Made by a program: the position numbers and the translations under genes. The notes below the pieces were generated by a model, which made no database searches, was not told the DNA's origin, and saw only the letters and a program-made list of their open reading frames with translations. DNA of 64,000 bases from Siderastrea siderea (taxonomy: Eukaryota > Cnidaria > Anthozoa > Scleractinia > Rhizangiidae), in assembly GCA_964030785.1 (NCBI GenBank), contig OZ034968.1:23636686-23700685 (forward strand). The letters are read 5' to 3'. Of this stretch, positions 23,268 through 35,910 are shown one piece after another. Each line of letters begins with the position of its first letter. The stretch's first letter is position 1.

Positions 23268-23492
23268 TAATCTCGTTACTGAGAAAACAGTGCACCAGAA
23301 ACTATCTTAAATATCCCATAAATCGACGCCAAGTTCCAACAAAACCACATTTTTAAAACCAAAATTTTGTTGTTGTCTCATCACTCAAGCCACGGCAATT
23401 CGGGACATAGTAAAGAATGGCCTGATTTCAATTGTCAATCAACTTGCCGTCACTCTTACGCTTCTTGAGGTCCAATTGCCTACCAATCAGCC

Positions 23493-23660
23493 GTGCAGTC
23501 AACTCTCTTTATTATGACGGACACTATCGGGATCAGGATTTGGCGTCCGTAATAGAGTCCGTTATTTTCAGTTGTTCTTATTGCCCGCGCTTTAGCTGCT
23601 GACCGTAATAACAGGGTGTCCGTAATAGCGAAGTGTCCGCTAGGCGAGAGTTGACTGTAC
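23493..23660. mobile_element. 168-bp MITE 'CAGTCAACTCTC'
   Basis: The ends GTGCAGTCAACTCTC and the complement of GTACAGTCAACTCTC enclose repeated 'tgtccgtaatagcg'. A second member is at about 44922-45114, inside the MULE. Confidence 0.75.
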
Positions 23661-23692
23661 TGAATTTGCCTAACGTTATGTTGATTTTACAC

Positions 23693-23825
23693 CAACCTAC
23701 GATCAGGCTCAGTATTTTCGTTTCGCTTGATGAAACATTCAGGCGGGAAATTAAAGGCGAAGCGAAAATGTTAGCGAGCGACCCAGACAGTATGCGATGC
23801 TAAAATTCGGCCTGATTGCAAGTTA
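23693..23825. mobile_element. 133-bp MITE, family AACCTGCGATCAGGC
   Basis: The ends AACCTACGATCAGGC and the complement of TAACTTGCAATCAGGC match the family of 1899-1996. Flanks ATTTTACAC (23684-23692) and ATTTTGCAC (23826-23834) form a 9-bp target duplication with one mismatch. Confidence 0.8.
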
Positions 23826-24424
23826 ATTTTGCACTTATTTAGTTCGATGTTTGGTCACTGTAAGTAGGAGACTAAAGTTTTCAATTTTAGTCAAGTTTGA
23901 TTTTGCGATTTAGCAGTTATATACGTACTTCATGTATGTATCTATTATCTCTAAAGTTTTCTTCTTTTTTCCTTGGGAATTAGGACTGGTGTCAAATGGA
24001 TCGAAAGTTCTGTTTCTTTCCCCTGCAACTTTCTTGTTTATCGGTGCTTTCCTATAAACGTTGTTGTGTATCGTTGTTGTTTTTATAAACGTTGTTGTAC
24101 TTGTCATCATAATTTACATTTGTGGCGAACTCGTAAACAATTAAATATACAAAATAAATAAATCCAGTTTCATTATGGAACTACTTGCGCAAATATATAG
24201 TTTGTAGCTTTGTAAGCCGGGCTCCGCATACTTAATGAACAAGTTGAAAGGGCTTCAACCCTTTTAAAGGCACTATGCCCCGAACTCAATTTAGGACAAA
24301 CGGTCCAAGACGCTGAACAAATAAAATTATTCAAATGAAGTAAAACAAGACAATATATTGACATCAACCGTTTCCATTCAAGTTCTCAGTGTCCATTTGT
24401 CTACCCACAAACAGACCAGTCTGG

Positions 24425-25150
24425 CATACTGGTTGATCCACAATTCGTATTCATGATTGATTTCAAAGTGTTGTAAAACAAAAAGTGTTTTTCAACTGTA
24501 CTAGTATTCATCTTCAAATCTATTTCCCTTCGAATACTCAACCAGTGGACCTTGAGTTATATATAGTTCAGGGACAAAGGAAATGATAATGCCGCTGAGT
24601 GTGTTTTTCGTTCAGAGTTTGCAATTTGTGTTGCAACAATTTGTTCCAACAATGAAGAACGGGAAAACCTGTGATTCCCAAGAGTACGGTACGGTGCAGT
24701 TTGAATAATTTGCAGACACGAGGATTTCAAAGTATTTCAAAGTATTTTCAAAGAAGAGAAGTAGCCAACTTGACGAGCCAGATTCGCTGGGTTTCGTTCA
24801 ATCTACATGTTATGGCGACGGCAATTGTTAACCAGTCGTAGAGTTGATCCAAAATTCATATTCAAGATTGTTTAGCCTGCGTAGCTGGCTGAATTGTTTG
24901 TTTGCGGGAAGTATGAGCGGCGGAGACGAGACAAAAGCGGCAAAGCTGCAAAGGGACGCAGCTCATGGCGGCTCCGTCACCAAATCTTTACTTTCTTACG
25001 CTGACAGTAACGCCAGCTACGCAGTCTAAACATTGTTTTCCAAGTCGTTGTAAACTGAAAACAGTGTTTTTCAAGTTCCACTACGCACTCACCTTCAAAT
25101 CTGTTTCCCTTCAAATATGCAACTGGCAGACCATGTCTTATCGATTAACA
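24425..25150. repeat. Tandem-like duplication, right copy carrying a MITE
   Basis: Segment 24425-24560 ('gttgatccacaattc' ... 'atctatttcccttcgaata') recurs in direct orientation at 24842-25120, where it is split by the element 24874-25031. The left copy acts as the empty site. Confidence 0.7.
24874..25031. mobile_element. 158-bp MITE, TIR AGCCTGCGTAGCTGGC
   Basis: The ends AGCCTGCGTAGCTGGC and the complement GCCAGCTACGCAGTCT are flanked by ATTGTTT at 24867-24873 and 25032-25038. The uninterrupted relative at 24425-24560 lacks it. The open frame across it (GGSVTKSLLSYAD) is repeat-derived, not a gene. Confidence 0.75.
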
Positions 25151-27226
25151 TACTTGCCTGAACGGTCATTTAGATTACCATCAGGGCATTCTCAGTTAAT
25201 ATTCAAGTTTTGAAAAAAGGCGTACTGTGGCCTCGTGGCCTGGTGGCCTTCTATCTATGCTTGGGACACTATATCCGATAGGACACGAGCGTTCCTTGTA
25301 TAACTACCCGAGAAGAATTTCGTTTTTCGTACATTCTCCACGTTCTATTTTCGCATTTTTATTCTGAAATTTAAGCCTTGGGATCATTGCTATTCTGTTC
25401 ACGACATTTGCCCTAATTTTAATCGTCGTTTTGAGTTACAGTGTTTCTGAGTGTTTCACGCAGGTTTTTTTTTTTTTTTTGCAGTTAATGCCTACAAGGT
25501 CAATCAGTCATGAACCTGAGGCAGTAATTGCAACCCAAGATTTGTTAGCTTTCGAAAGCGTGGCTGATATTTCCTACCAATTACTAATTTCCTACTAACG
25601 GTAGAAAAAAAGAAACGTGTAAGTCGAGATAAAGTACACTTGAAGTTAAATATGAAGAAACAAGTCTCTTGTCCAGCGCGCCCTCGTAGAATTATTGTTA
25701 AATAACCCCCATAATTGCACGCATTTTACCGGATACACTCCTTTTTTTTTTGTAAGAACGTCAATTTTTTAAGCTGAGGCTGAACCGGAACCGAATGTTC
25801 TTAATTTTTGGCGATTTCAGCCTGAAACGTTCCTAAGAATATTCTTAAGATTAGTTGGAATGCATAGTATTTCAGTAAATCATAGTTCTGAATGAAAGAA
25901 AGAACAATTATAGGTCAAGTTCTACCAATTTCCTAAAAGTTGTAAGTGTTTCGGGTGTTTGCTTTATCAAAAATGGAAGATGCATGACTTTCGACGTCAC
26001 AAAAATTCTAGCATTTTGAGCTCAAATAGGCTGTAAATTACTCTGACCAAACTACTACTCTTTATTTTATTCTCTCATAGCGTACTCTACAAATATGAAG
26101 ACAAGGTAAAGACGTTCTTAACAAAATCTCAGCCTGGATATGTTCTTAGCATGTTCTTAAAATTTCGGCAAATCTCAGCCTCGACGTTCTTATAAAAAAG
26201 GTTCTTACAAAAAAAAGAGTGTAATTTCTGGATCGAGGTTCTCGATTTCCGGCAATTCAGATTCCTTAACAACTTTTGCCGTTCTACCGAAACAGATATT
26301 CCTAGGCGTTGACAACACCTGTGACAAACCGTCAGATCCCGTTAATTCTGTTATTATGGAGGACACAATACTATTAATACTGATCTGGTCATTCGGGGAA
26401 CGGTTCCAAACGAAACTGAGCTGCGAAACAGGAGGAGAGAAGCTCGCAGCTCGCAGCTCGTATTAGCCGGTCAAGAGACAGGCTCGCCTGTTGACTTTAA
26501 AATTTCGTTTCAAAAGAAAAACCTCTGGGACCTCTGGGACCGGTGTAGAAAGGAATAGGCTGCAAAGCAGCAAGAATGAAGCTCGAAGCTCGTTTTCAAC
26601 ACTCAAGAGAAAAGTTCAAATATCGTTGTCGCCGCTTTAGGAATCAATTTTGTTTGAGTAGAAAAAAAAGCTCTGATACCAAGGAAGAAAGGATTGGTTC
26701 CAAAAAAACACAATAACCGCCTATTTCTATTATTTTATGTATATTTTAATTCTCTTCCAGCTAATTAATTTTTTGCAATATCGATGAGTTAGATGTCCAG
26801 CCTAATCTTAACTGATGGGTCTATATGGTGGCTATGAATTGACATTGACAGATGTATTTTAAGGACATTCGCGCTGATCAAATATTTTACCACGGAAAAC
26901 GTTTTCTTTTTACGCGGTGCGAGTCTACCATAAATCGATTACAAGCCGTGCATCTCCCACGGCTCTCGACCAATCAGAAGACGAGAAATTGATAACATAG
27001 GGTAAAATTAACAAATTTCCTCCAGTTTTCCCTGGTATGGCCTCTTATTTTCCACTATTTTCGTCATTTAGCCGTCAAAATGGTGTTTTTGGCGAGGCGT
27101 AGCCTCGGGAGTCCGCAACACAACATTTTGTAGCCCCTAGTCGTAAATTAAGGTACTTTTCCATGCCCTTTATTTTGAAAAAAAAAAGTCGATGACCCCC
27201 AATTTTTTGGGCATTTCTGACACAGC
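25151..27226. other. Non-coding stretch
   Basis: No gene was recognised. A piece at about 26225-26330 ('ttgccgttctaccgaaacag') belongs to a dispersed repeat also seen at about 50530-50640 and 61440-61490. Confidence 0.45.
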
Positions 27227-27228
27227 TA

Positions 27229-28040
27229 CCGTATTTACTCGAGTAAACGCCGCGGTGCTCTGTAAATTTTTAGTATTTCAGATGCCGCGCTTTTTCGGGG
27301 GCGGCGCTTATTTGAGGGCGGCGCTCTTTAAAAAATCATAATATTTGTAAACGATAACAAGCAAATGTTAACAAATTAAAATAATGAAATGTACCCACTT
27401 CGAACTGAAAAACATGATAACACAGGAGAATAAATTTCAGAGGCTGGTTTAGATTGACTTGTACCGTACTTGTTTATTAGTTTGGCTCCTCCAACATTGA
27501 TTCAGTCTGATGATGCTTTGATTAGGCGCCGCATTGTTGTGAATGGATACGGCGCTTGTTCGAGGGCGGCCCTCTTTAATATTTTCGCTCTCATATGCGG
27601 CGCTTAAGGACGGTGCCTCCTAATATACATGTATTTTTGCAAAGGTTATGACTATGGGGAAAAAGTAGATCTTAGCAAGGGTTATTGGAATCCAAAAATT
27701 GAGAAAAATGTGGGTAACCATGCATTTTTCAGAGATAATTAAGCAACCATAATTCTAAAAAAGCGTTAAAATACAAAGAATGTATGGCAATTTCTTTCCA
27801 AATTTAAGCTCAATTATGTCTGAAAAATGCTTGGTTACCCCCAATTTTCTTTTTGGATTCTGATAGCCCTTGCTACGATCTGCCTTTTCCAAATACTCCT
27901 AAACCGCGCAAAAATATTGTTGTATTAGTGGGTAAATTCCTTAAGAAACCCCAGTATCCCAAGATGCGCAGAAGGTATGCGCAGTAACAAAAGGAGGCAC
28001 CGTCCTTAATTGAGGGCGACGCTTAATTGAGTAAATACGG
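27229..28040. mobile_element. TA-flanked TIR element, with a nested TTAA element
   Basis: The ends CCGTATTTACTCGAGTAAACG and the complement of CCGTATTTACTCAATTAAGCG have TA on both sides (27227-27228, 28041-28042). The interior has repeated 'gggcggcgctta'. It is interrupted by 27608-28005. No coding capacity. Confidence 0.8.
27608..28005. mobile_element. 398-bp fold-back element flanked by TTAA
   Basis: The ends GGACGGTGCCTCCTAAT and the complement of GGACGGTGCCTCCTTTT have long complementary arms ('ttggaatccaaaaattgag' against its complement). TTAA lies at 27604-27607 and 28006-28009. Ignoring it restores the host element's repeated phrase GGCGCTTAATTGAGGGCG, an internal check on the insertion site. 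Confidence 0.85.
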
Positions 28041-28486
28041 TATCTCATTATCTGACTGTAGCAAAAGTATGAAAAAGATCTGTGTTGTAGAAGATTTCAA
28101 CGCGCACGTCCTTAAGTGAGGCTAGCAGTCTTAACTTTTGAGTTTTCGCCTAAGGCCCTCTACCTCTCCCTGGCACGATCGAGTTAGTACCCTTCCGTAA
28201 CCCAACCCTAATCTAAAATATGCTTCGCAGTCCCCACATTGGGTATCCTGTGGTGCAAACACACCTCTTCCAGCGTCGATCTTTCCCAAACCACAGGAAA
28301 TGCCTGCAGAGGCGACGAGGGGAAATATACATTGTTCACATTAATTATAATTAATGTCTTGGACGCCACGCTTCCAAAAGAACCCACGTCATGCATAGCA
28401 GAAACTGTTCGAAAAATCTTAGTGCTATGAAGTTTAAGTTCGTGTTACGTGCATGGTTTTGAGCTAACTAAGGGCTCTTGTCTAAC

Positions 28487-28708
28487 TTAGTCCCAGTGGA
28501 TGAAAAATTTTTTGGACCGTCCTTTTAACGCACGAAAAGACTGGCCAATGTAAACGCTATTGCAATGTTCGCATTTTTTGCTCTGATCTAATAAGTAGAT
28601 TCCATGTCCATTTTCTCTCCTGGTTTTGTAAAATAAAGGAAATAATGCGAATAAGGCTTCTTTGCGACTTTCATGTTGTAACTCAGTGATGCCTTTACCG
28701 TACGGCAA
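28487..28708 (-). pseudogene. Penelope-like GIY-YIG fragment (probable)
   Basis: A minus-strand frame contains KCEHCNSVYIGQSFRALKGR. This is the C-x2-C...YIG-x-(S/T)-x-R-x-L-x-x-R arrangement seen in the endonuclease region of Penelope-like retroelements. The upstream part (YLLDQSKK) fits the preceding linker. It is a short isolated piece without a reverse transcriptase. Compare 35911-36260. Confidence 0.5.
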
Positions 28709-28947
28709 ATCAAGCTCAGTCCCCCAAACGTAGATTCTGTTGATATATTAAATTTCAAAATATATTTACTGATGTTTTTTTTATTGTTTTTGGTTTTAAA
28801 AAAGTCTTAAACGAGTTACAAGGATTTAGTTACACGTAACGTACAAGAAATGTCAAATGCGAACAGTAGAATCTCAATGGCGTCTCCAACTGAAAAGAAA
28901 CCAGTTTTATTTCTCTGCCTTTAAGAAGGGCTTGACGCCAACGTGCT

Positions 28948-31900
28948 TCAAAAATAAGACTCCAAGGACCCTCGACGCCTGACGTCACATGTCCAACAGT
29001 GGAAACCTCCTCCGAGAGAATTGGCAAAGCGGAGAGAGACTGGGATACACTTGATTCCAAGATTCTCGAACATCTGAAGAACAAAAAAACATAGTAAAGA
29101 ATTCTGTGAGTTAAGAATTTTGTTACAAGTTACTCACATTTTCATATAGAATGTGGAATTTTTCCCTCGATGGATAAGTTTAGTTTACGTTAAGTTTAAT
29201 AATACTTTATACCACTGAACAACAACATAATAAAGGAAAAATAATAAATGAATAATAATAAATGAATAAATAAATAAATAAATAAAAGTGCGGTTGATGA
29301 AGGAAACAATAGGGGGAAACTGACTTCCCATATAAAAACAGCTCTCCTAACTAAAAAAGGATATATCATAAACTCTCACTAACACTCAACCTCATAAAAT
29401 GACAATAAAATATAATAACTATACATGAAATATATAATTACTATAATGGATCTCATAGGATGAGAGCCATTAAATGCGACACTCTGATATTCACGTGTCG
29501 TAAAAACTGCTGATTTTAAGTTTGCCTTGAAACTGTTTAAAACAGTTTTAAAATTCTTGAAAGCCATAGTAACTGCCTCTTTCAGGACTCGCGTCAGTGC
29601 ACAAATTTCGTGTAACGTTTATTTGAAAGCTCGATTCTTCGGTAAGATCTTCTCCGTCTTTGAGATCAGGACACAATAAATTACTTCTACTAATTATACC
29701 TTATTCTTACTCAATTTCGCGCGTGCTTAATTTGGAAAAACTTTGGGATTTGTATTTCGCGAGTATTAATTTTCGCGTTTCGTAGAAAAAGCGTGAACAA
29801 AGGTGTATTTAATTTGTCTGTTGGCCTGGTTAAAACTAATTACAAGGAGCTTACAAATAAAAAATTTGGTGACTGTACTAAAGCGGTTTTGGTTGATTAC
29901 CAAGCTGAATATAACAGAGAATAATTGGAGGAAGAGTGCTAGTCGAATGTAAGACCAGAAAGGTACATTTTCAAGGACAGAAGGTAACAGTTTTAATTCA
30001 GAACAGTGACCAACAAGCCCGCGACTCACAACAATTAACATTCATGTATTGTTCTCTTTTCAAAACAGTATTAAATCTGGCGTGTTAATTTTAGCAAAAC
30101 TTGCTAAATTTACCTTTTGAGTGGTCTTTTCGTTTTTGTCAACAACGACTCTGTTCAGATCCAGCATCAGAACGTTCATGGACAACCATTTTGACGACAT
30201 CCACAGTGGGTGTGTGTCAGGCATCAGAGGAGTGGGTGGCTTAACTACTGTCCAGCCAGCCTTGTGAAACATGTCAATCTGATGACATGGCCTGTCAGGA
30301 TTGGACAGCACTAACCCGGGTCCAATGATGTTAAACGTTGCATCGATGTGCATCGGATTAGGATCGTCAAACGACAGTTTGTGAACTCGATAACCTCTTT
30401 CACCAAGATGGCGGCTCATCCATTCAATTCCAAGGTTGTTGGTAACCTGAAACATTGAAGAAACTATTGTAACTAACCTTGAGTTCTTTAAAGTGCCGAC
30501 CCCAGACAACACTTGAAACGTTACGCTGTTAGAGCGCTTTTCAAATGAGTGTCGTAAAACCAAAACCAAAGTAATTACCCCAGCCAATCACAACAAACAC
30601 AAATTACCCAATGAACCAATCAGAACTCGAAGCAAATACATGTAACCGGCGCCAAGCTCGGGAAAACGCGTGCGAGCGAGTCGGGATTGGTTTGAGTTTT
30701 ACTTCTGATTGGTCGAGAAAGTGGCGCGAGATTTTTTAACCAATCACAGAGTGAAGTAAAGCAAAACCAAAGCAAAACGCGATTTACATTCGACACTCAA
30801 TTGAAAACTGCTCTAAAATGCAGCCAGTCTCACAGCAACGGTTGCACCACCTCCACGCAGAGCCCACGCGTAATCGCTAGGTCTGGCAATTCGACTTCAC
30901 TTCCAAAACAACATTGTGTGCAATGTCTAGGGCCTAAGGAGCGCATTTTCTTTGGCTCGCCAGAACTGAGAAATGTCAAGTGCCCATGGAAGGTCAGCTG
31001 AAGTTAAAATTAGTAAATTGAGGTTAACAAAAAGAAAGAGTCTAAATACCTGACTCCTTTGGACGAATATATCTTGCCCTGCTCGTATGAAATCAGCGGC
31101 ATCAAAGCATGGTTCAAACTCTGTGGTCACAAACTTTCCTTCAGCGGCCAGCTTGTGACGGTCTTCAACTGTACGTATTGGATAAACCTGAACTTGGAAA
31201 TAAATAACTCATTAAGCGAATGGTTAAGGAGACTCCTAAGATGAAGTAGAGGATAAGAGCCAAGACTGGAAGTTAACATTTTTGATTTGTGAGCTGAGAT
31301 CACAAAATTTGACAAATTGTGTAAGAATGGATCTAAAAAAAGGATAAGAGCTGAAAAACCCAAAGCAAATTGAAGCAATTTTTTGCTTCGATTTTGCCTT
31401 ACTACGCCCTGTGATTCTTTAAAAACTCGCGCTATTTTCTCATCTAATCACGAAGAAAACCAAAATCAATCATAACTTCCTCGCGCGCGTTTCCCGTGCT
31501 TGACGCAGGCCACATGCGTTTTCTTCGATTTCTGATTGGTTGATTTGTTGGTTGCCTCTTTGTCATTGGTCAGAGTTCCTACCTTGGATTTGCTCTTGTG
31601 GCATTCAACTAAAACTGCTCTAGAGTCAGATACGCTTCCATTCAAATTAAAAACTGCTTTAGATTTGCTGGAGGAAGAGTTAAAGAAGTTTTGTACTTGT
31701 GTATTGTTTTAAACTGATGCTTTTCTTGTTTTTCAAGCGTCACTTGAACCCCAGTAACTCAATTTTCTCACTAACTTGAACAGAAAACACTTTTCCTTGT
31801 TTCCTAGCTGTACCAAGCTATTCGTTAACCCTGACAGTTTTGTGACGCATCAAATTATCAGAAATCAACTGTAGGTCTTCATAGCCATTAAATAATTCCG

Positions 31901-33425
31901 GAGTCTTCACCTGATCGTACAGCTCGTTACTCATAAGGGGCTTAGGTGCAGTCGTCCATTTGGCACCTTGCATGAAGTACTCCTTTAAAAGGGGCCTGTA
32001 AGCGCGATATTCAAAGAAACGAGACCGCCAGGCCATGGGTGCCTCGATGATTTCCTCTCCAACTACTAGCAGAATGTCACGTGGCATAGCTGCGTACATC
32101 CCGGATGACTGAAAGTCTGGAGTTTTGTAGACCTGCAAAGCATTATATAAAACAGGAAGTTAGGCAAGAGTGATGACAATAAATAAGTATCCTAAATAAA
32201 TTACCGTGCAGACCCTTTGACTTGCTTTAGAGAAATATCCCTTTCAAGATCTTCCTGGGAAAGAGACCAAGATACTTTTAGCAAGCAATAAATCACAGCT
32301 GGCTGCCCAGCAAATGATAACATGTCAACGTAAATAGTGAGGATCTAGTAACTGACAAGATATTACATTTATCTAAGTTGGACTTCATCTGCCTGTGAGT
32401 GTCTTACTGAAAAGACTGCCTGTCGGTGAACTATGAAAATTGGGAAATTTATTTCTCAATGCTGTTTTTTGGTGTTCTTACATTTTTACCTGTGAGAAGT
32501 TCATTACTTCAGGACGACGCACTATGACTCCCTCATGTCGTAAAATGTTACAAAACTCTTCAACCTCCACCTGAGCTTTCTTGAGGTGCTCCTTTGGAAA
32601 GGGCCGGCCGCCAAACCGACTGAAAAAAGGCCAGTGTTTCTCATAAGTGTTAGCTTTCACTTCTACAGAGAACTCTGGCACAGTAGCCCCTGGAATGCAC
32701 AAAAAAATCGTTAATTTAGTCGGTAGATCCTCATCTGCAGAGCTAGGGTAGAGAGGAGGAGTCGACTCCTAGGGCTCGTTTCTTGTTGAAACGCCCGATA
32801 ATTTTGAAAACTGAAAGTCCCATCTCATGAAAAGAATGTTGGCTTGATTTTCCATTTCCAACTGGAAACTCTGTTGAAACGTTAAGTTGTTTTTTTTAAT
32901 TAACTGGAATTTGATTTGTCAGGCTTTGAAAAAACAAACAAAACAAATACACATCATTCCGGTTACACTGAAAAATCACAGTTGATCAATTGGGTTGAAA
33001 GGTCGGTTCACACTCCGTCCTAATTTTTCTTGCCATTTTTAGTGTTTATAGTAATCGGTAACAAAGGAAAGCAATCTCCTGACCGACCCACCGACCCACC
33101 GACCGACTGACCGACCGACCGACTGACTGAATGACTGACTGACTGACTGATATATACTTGGTTGCTTGCCTAAACCTAATGTAATGGAAAAATGGTTCGG
33201 TTGGGAACTCGAAACGCTTTTACCTTCAACGCGTCCAACGATGACTTCTTCAAGAGGATCCCACTCGTTGTATGAACATACAGGGCTCTTTAGATCCTGG
33301 GGTTTCTCGCTCTCCAAGTCATCAGCGAGACTATTGGCTGGATATGTCACTAGCCGGGTACCGGCGCATGCGCCTGCCTTGCTTCTTATGACAAGAGTCG
33401 AGCATGCTCGCCGAAACTGCAACAT
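28948..33425 (-). CDS. GATM: Glycine amidinotransferase, tandem copy A
   Basis: Arginine:glycine amidinotransferase makes guanidinoacetate, the creatine precursor, normally at mitochondria. Coding exons on the minus strand: 33425-33224, 32689-32490, 32132-31911, 31187-31050, 30446-30114, 29073-28948 (202, 200, 222, 138, 333 and 126 nt). All introns are GT-AG with continuous phase; the product is 406 aa, against 423 in human. Landmarks: [15 protein letters not shown] (about 51-65), [26 protein letters not shown], catalytic Asp237 in EPCFDAADF, His287 in NPMHIDATF, Cys391 in GFHCWTCD. The first 40 residues are Arg-rich and poor in acids, consistent with a mitochondrial presequence. Caveat on the start: 'ttatgttgcag' just at the ATG also resembles a splice acceptor, so an upstream exon is possible. 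Copy B, 14 kb downstream, shares every intron position. Confidence 0.95.
29085..30113. other. Last intron of GATM copy A
   Basis: AT-rich intron, with an (AATA)n run near 29260-29285. Nothing else was recognised. Confidence 0.5.
30532..30813. mobile_element. 282-bp MITE in a GATM copy A intron
   Basis: The ends GAGCGCTTTTCAAATGAGTG and the complement of GAGCAGTTTTCAATTGAGTG have TA on both sides (30530-30531, 30814-30815). The interior carries several 'ccaatcac/gattggt' motifs. A degenerate relative lies at about 31380-31680 in the intron between exons 3 and 4. Confidence 0.85.
33076..33152. repeat. (GACC/GACT)n tandem repeat
   Basis: About 19 four-base units (accg, gact) lie in the first intron of GATM copy A. 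The open frame reading through them ([12 protein letters not shown]) is intronic. Confidence 0.9.
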
Positions 33426-35379
33426 AATAGCAGAGATGCCAATCTCTCGACATTTTTTCTCTCTGACGATACGCCCCCCTCCCCACTCCTCTAACTTCCC
33501 TAATATTTTGTACAGGAGGATGCCAGTATTCAGTTTTCAGCCCTTTTTGCACACATGCAACATGAGCGCAGGCAAACTGCAACTACATTTTCGATTTCGA
33601 TTTTCAGTCCAGTAGGTTTTATTACCTTTCTGCATCATCAAGCGCGCGGAAAATTACATTCAAGTGATACGAAGCCTGAATTTTCGGAACAGGAATTTTG
33701 TAAATTTTAAAATATATTGAACAACTTTTTAGGTCAATATCCGAAATTACCCTTGAACCCGGAGATTCGTTGTTCCGTCCAGGAGACCGGGAGATTCGGT
33801 TCAGTTCCGGCATTCCCCAGGGGGAATCTACCGGTTTGTAAGAGCCAAATTCAAATTGACAGACGAGAAAATCATCTAACACGGACACTGTATTTGAGAG
33901 AAAGCTGTCTGATGTGTTAAAATTAAGGACCTCAAAGCTCTTATATATATGAATAACGTGACTAGAATCTAAAATCCATTCAGAATTCAATGTGAGTTTT
34001 TGCAGGTTTTTGTCTGACTTTCTCGCCAAATCAACGAGAAAACAGACAGACAAATTCACTGACTCGTTCTTCACAGAATTCATGTAGTACGGGACGAGTT
34101 TACTCGTTTTGCAACGAGTTTGTCGTCAGCCTAAAACCAGGAGCTCCCTTAAGGTGCTTTTCTGTCTTCTTAAATCCGTGAGTAAGTGGAGTTAGCTTTA
34201 AATCCATATCCTCTCACTATCCAATTCTCAGCAGGCTACAGGGTTTACACAGAAACTGGGAAAGAAAATTTCATGACGTATCCGTGACGTTTTCATGACT
34301 ATTAAACCAATTCCATGGCCTCAAAATTGATAAAAGGACCAATGGAAAGAATGAGTGAAATTCCCCCTGGCTGTACATTTTGATGCTTGACACAAAGTTT
34401 CTTAAATTATTTACTGTTCAACCATCAGCTAAAACCAATTATGGGAAAAATCTGAAATTCCATGACTTTTCCATGACCCAAACAAATTTTTCTAACTTCC
34501 AAGACTTTTCCCGGCCTAGAATGCAAATTTCAAATTCCATTGCTTTCCATGACTTTTCCATGACCGTGGAACCCTGTTCTAGCTTTTTGATTGGTTCACA
34601 TAAACATCCATCAGCAAATAACCCCAAATAATTCCATTTGGAGTCGGGGAAATGTGTCAAGTGCCTCGGTGTTCATAACTTTGCCGCCCGTCCTTTGAAT
34701 GTTTTTTTTTTGGTTTTGTTTTTTGTTTTTTTTTGTGTGTGTGTGTTTTTTTTTTGAAAAAACAAAAAAAAACGGTTTTGGCAGCGGTAGCTAGACCGAA
34801 GTTGACTGTTGTGAATTTTAATAGAAAAAATAATAATAACTATATATTCCACCTGCGCTGGCTGGATATGAATTGTTGGATATGATAATAAATAGCACAT
34901 CCTTGTTAATCCCTGCAGGAGAAGGGAGAGTTCTCCATGTGTACAAATGTGATAGGGTTTCTAGAAGTTCAAAATACAGTTTGACTGGTACTCCGCGGGG
35001 TGCGTGTTCCATTTTGAAATTCAACAGTTCCAGCTGACGTCGTGTACTTAGGGTATAAGTCGAGTAACGATTTATTAAAGAGCTTCCACGATCTTGCTCC
35101 GTGGAACCAGAAGTACGAGACGCTGGAACAAGATCGATAAAACTGACGTAACCACTGGAAAATGAAGATGCCATTGAAAGTTTTGGTACCTCTTCCTCGT
35201 AAAATTTTTGCACAAAACAAGAATCTGATTCGTACTTGCTACGGTCTCCTTCCAAAATTGGCTTTCGTTATTTTAAGTGCACGATATCGTGCTCTATGAG
35301 AAAAACACCCGTCCACAAGGAAACACAAAACTTTGGATTTATCAACTGAGTTGACAAAGTAAATTGGCCACCGTAAAAA
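33426..35379. other. Non-coding stretch upstream of GATM copy A
   Basis: Contains a repeated 'ccatgacttttcc' phrase (34460-34565) and T/G low complexity (34695-34760). No gene was recognised. The promoter of GATM copy A should lie at its left edge, but no core element could be assigned. Confidence 0.4.
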
Positions 35380-35380
35380 G

Positions 35381-35420
35381 ATTGAAAGCTGACGTTCCGA
35401 GCGTTAGCCCTTCGTCAGAG
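35381..35420 (-). ncRNA. Degenerate hammerhead-like motif of a Penelope-like element
   Basis: On the minus strand the run CTGACGA (35418-35412) is followed by a stem-loop AGGGCTAACGCT, then CGGAACGTC. Intact hammerheads of Penelope-like elements have CUGANGA, stem II, then GAAA; here GAAA reads GGAA, so self-cleavage is doubtful. The same sequence on the plus strand is the familiar phrase GACGTT.CGAGCGTTAGCCC of these elements' terminal regions. Confidence 0.55.
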
Positions 35421-35531
35421 CGAATTCGCTCTGACAGCACCACAGTTTCTTTAGAAACCTACACCCTTGAGTTGTTTGTCCCTAAGGAAAGCCAGTTCTT
35501 AGGGAACAAAAAAATTTGCCAGCTCCCAATA

Positions 35532-35906
35532 GACCCTTCCACGGTTTTTCAACTTTTCACATGGACCAGTTAGCGAAAATCCATCGACATCGCTGAAAAG
35601 AGCGCATTACAATCAGTAATGCTGCCAAGTTTGAGAGTGATATATAGGTTGAAAACTAAGAAAGATATGGCTCTGCAAAGTCGCAAAATTTTATAGACGT
35701 TTGTATGGTGGGGGGGCAGGTTTGTGCCCCTCACCATACAAACGTCTGTAAGAAATTTCGCGACTTTGCAGAGCTATATCATTGCTCATTTCTGACAGAT
35801 CACTCTCAAACTCGGCAAGTTTACTAATTTTTGGTGATCTGTCTCCAGTGTTGATGAATTTTCGCTAACTGGACCGTGTCAGAGGTTGAAAAAACCGTGG
35901 AAGGGT
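35532..35906. mobile_element. 375-bp fold-back element inside the Penelope-like remnant
   Basis: Arms begin ACCCTTCCACGGTTTTT and meet near 35720 in the inner palindrome 'agacgtttgtatggtg'. The element sits between the hammerhead-like end and the GIY-YIG fragment. No clear target duplication was seen. Confidence 0.7.
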
Positions 35907-35910
35907 TGAC

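Noticed and set aside
33039..33223. C-terminal extension of GATM exon 1 ([16 protein letters not shown])
   Set aside because: It lies beyond a GT donor whose phase matches the next exon; it is the GACT repeat in the intron.
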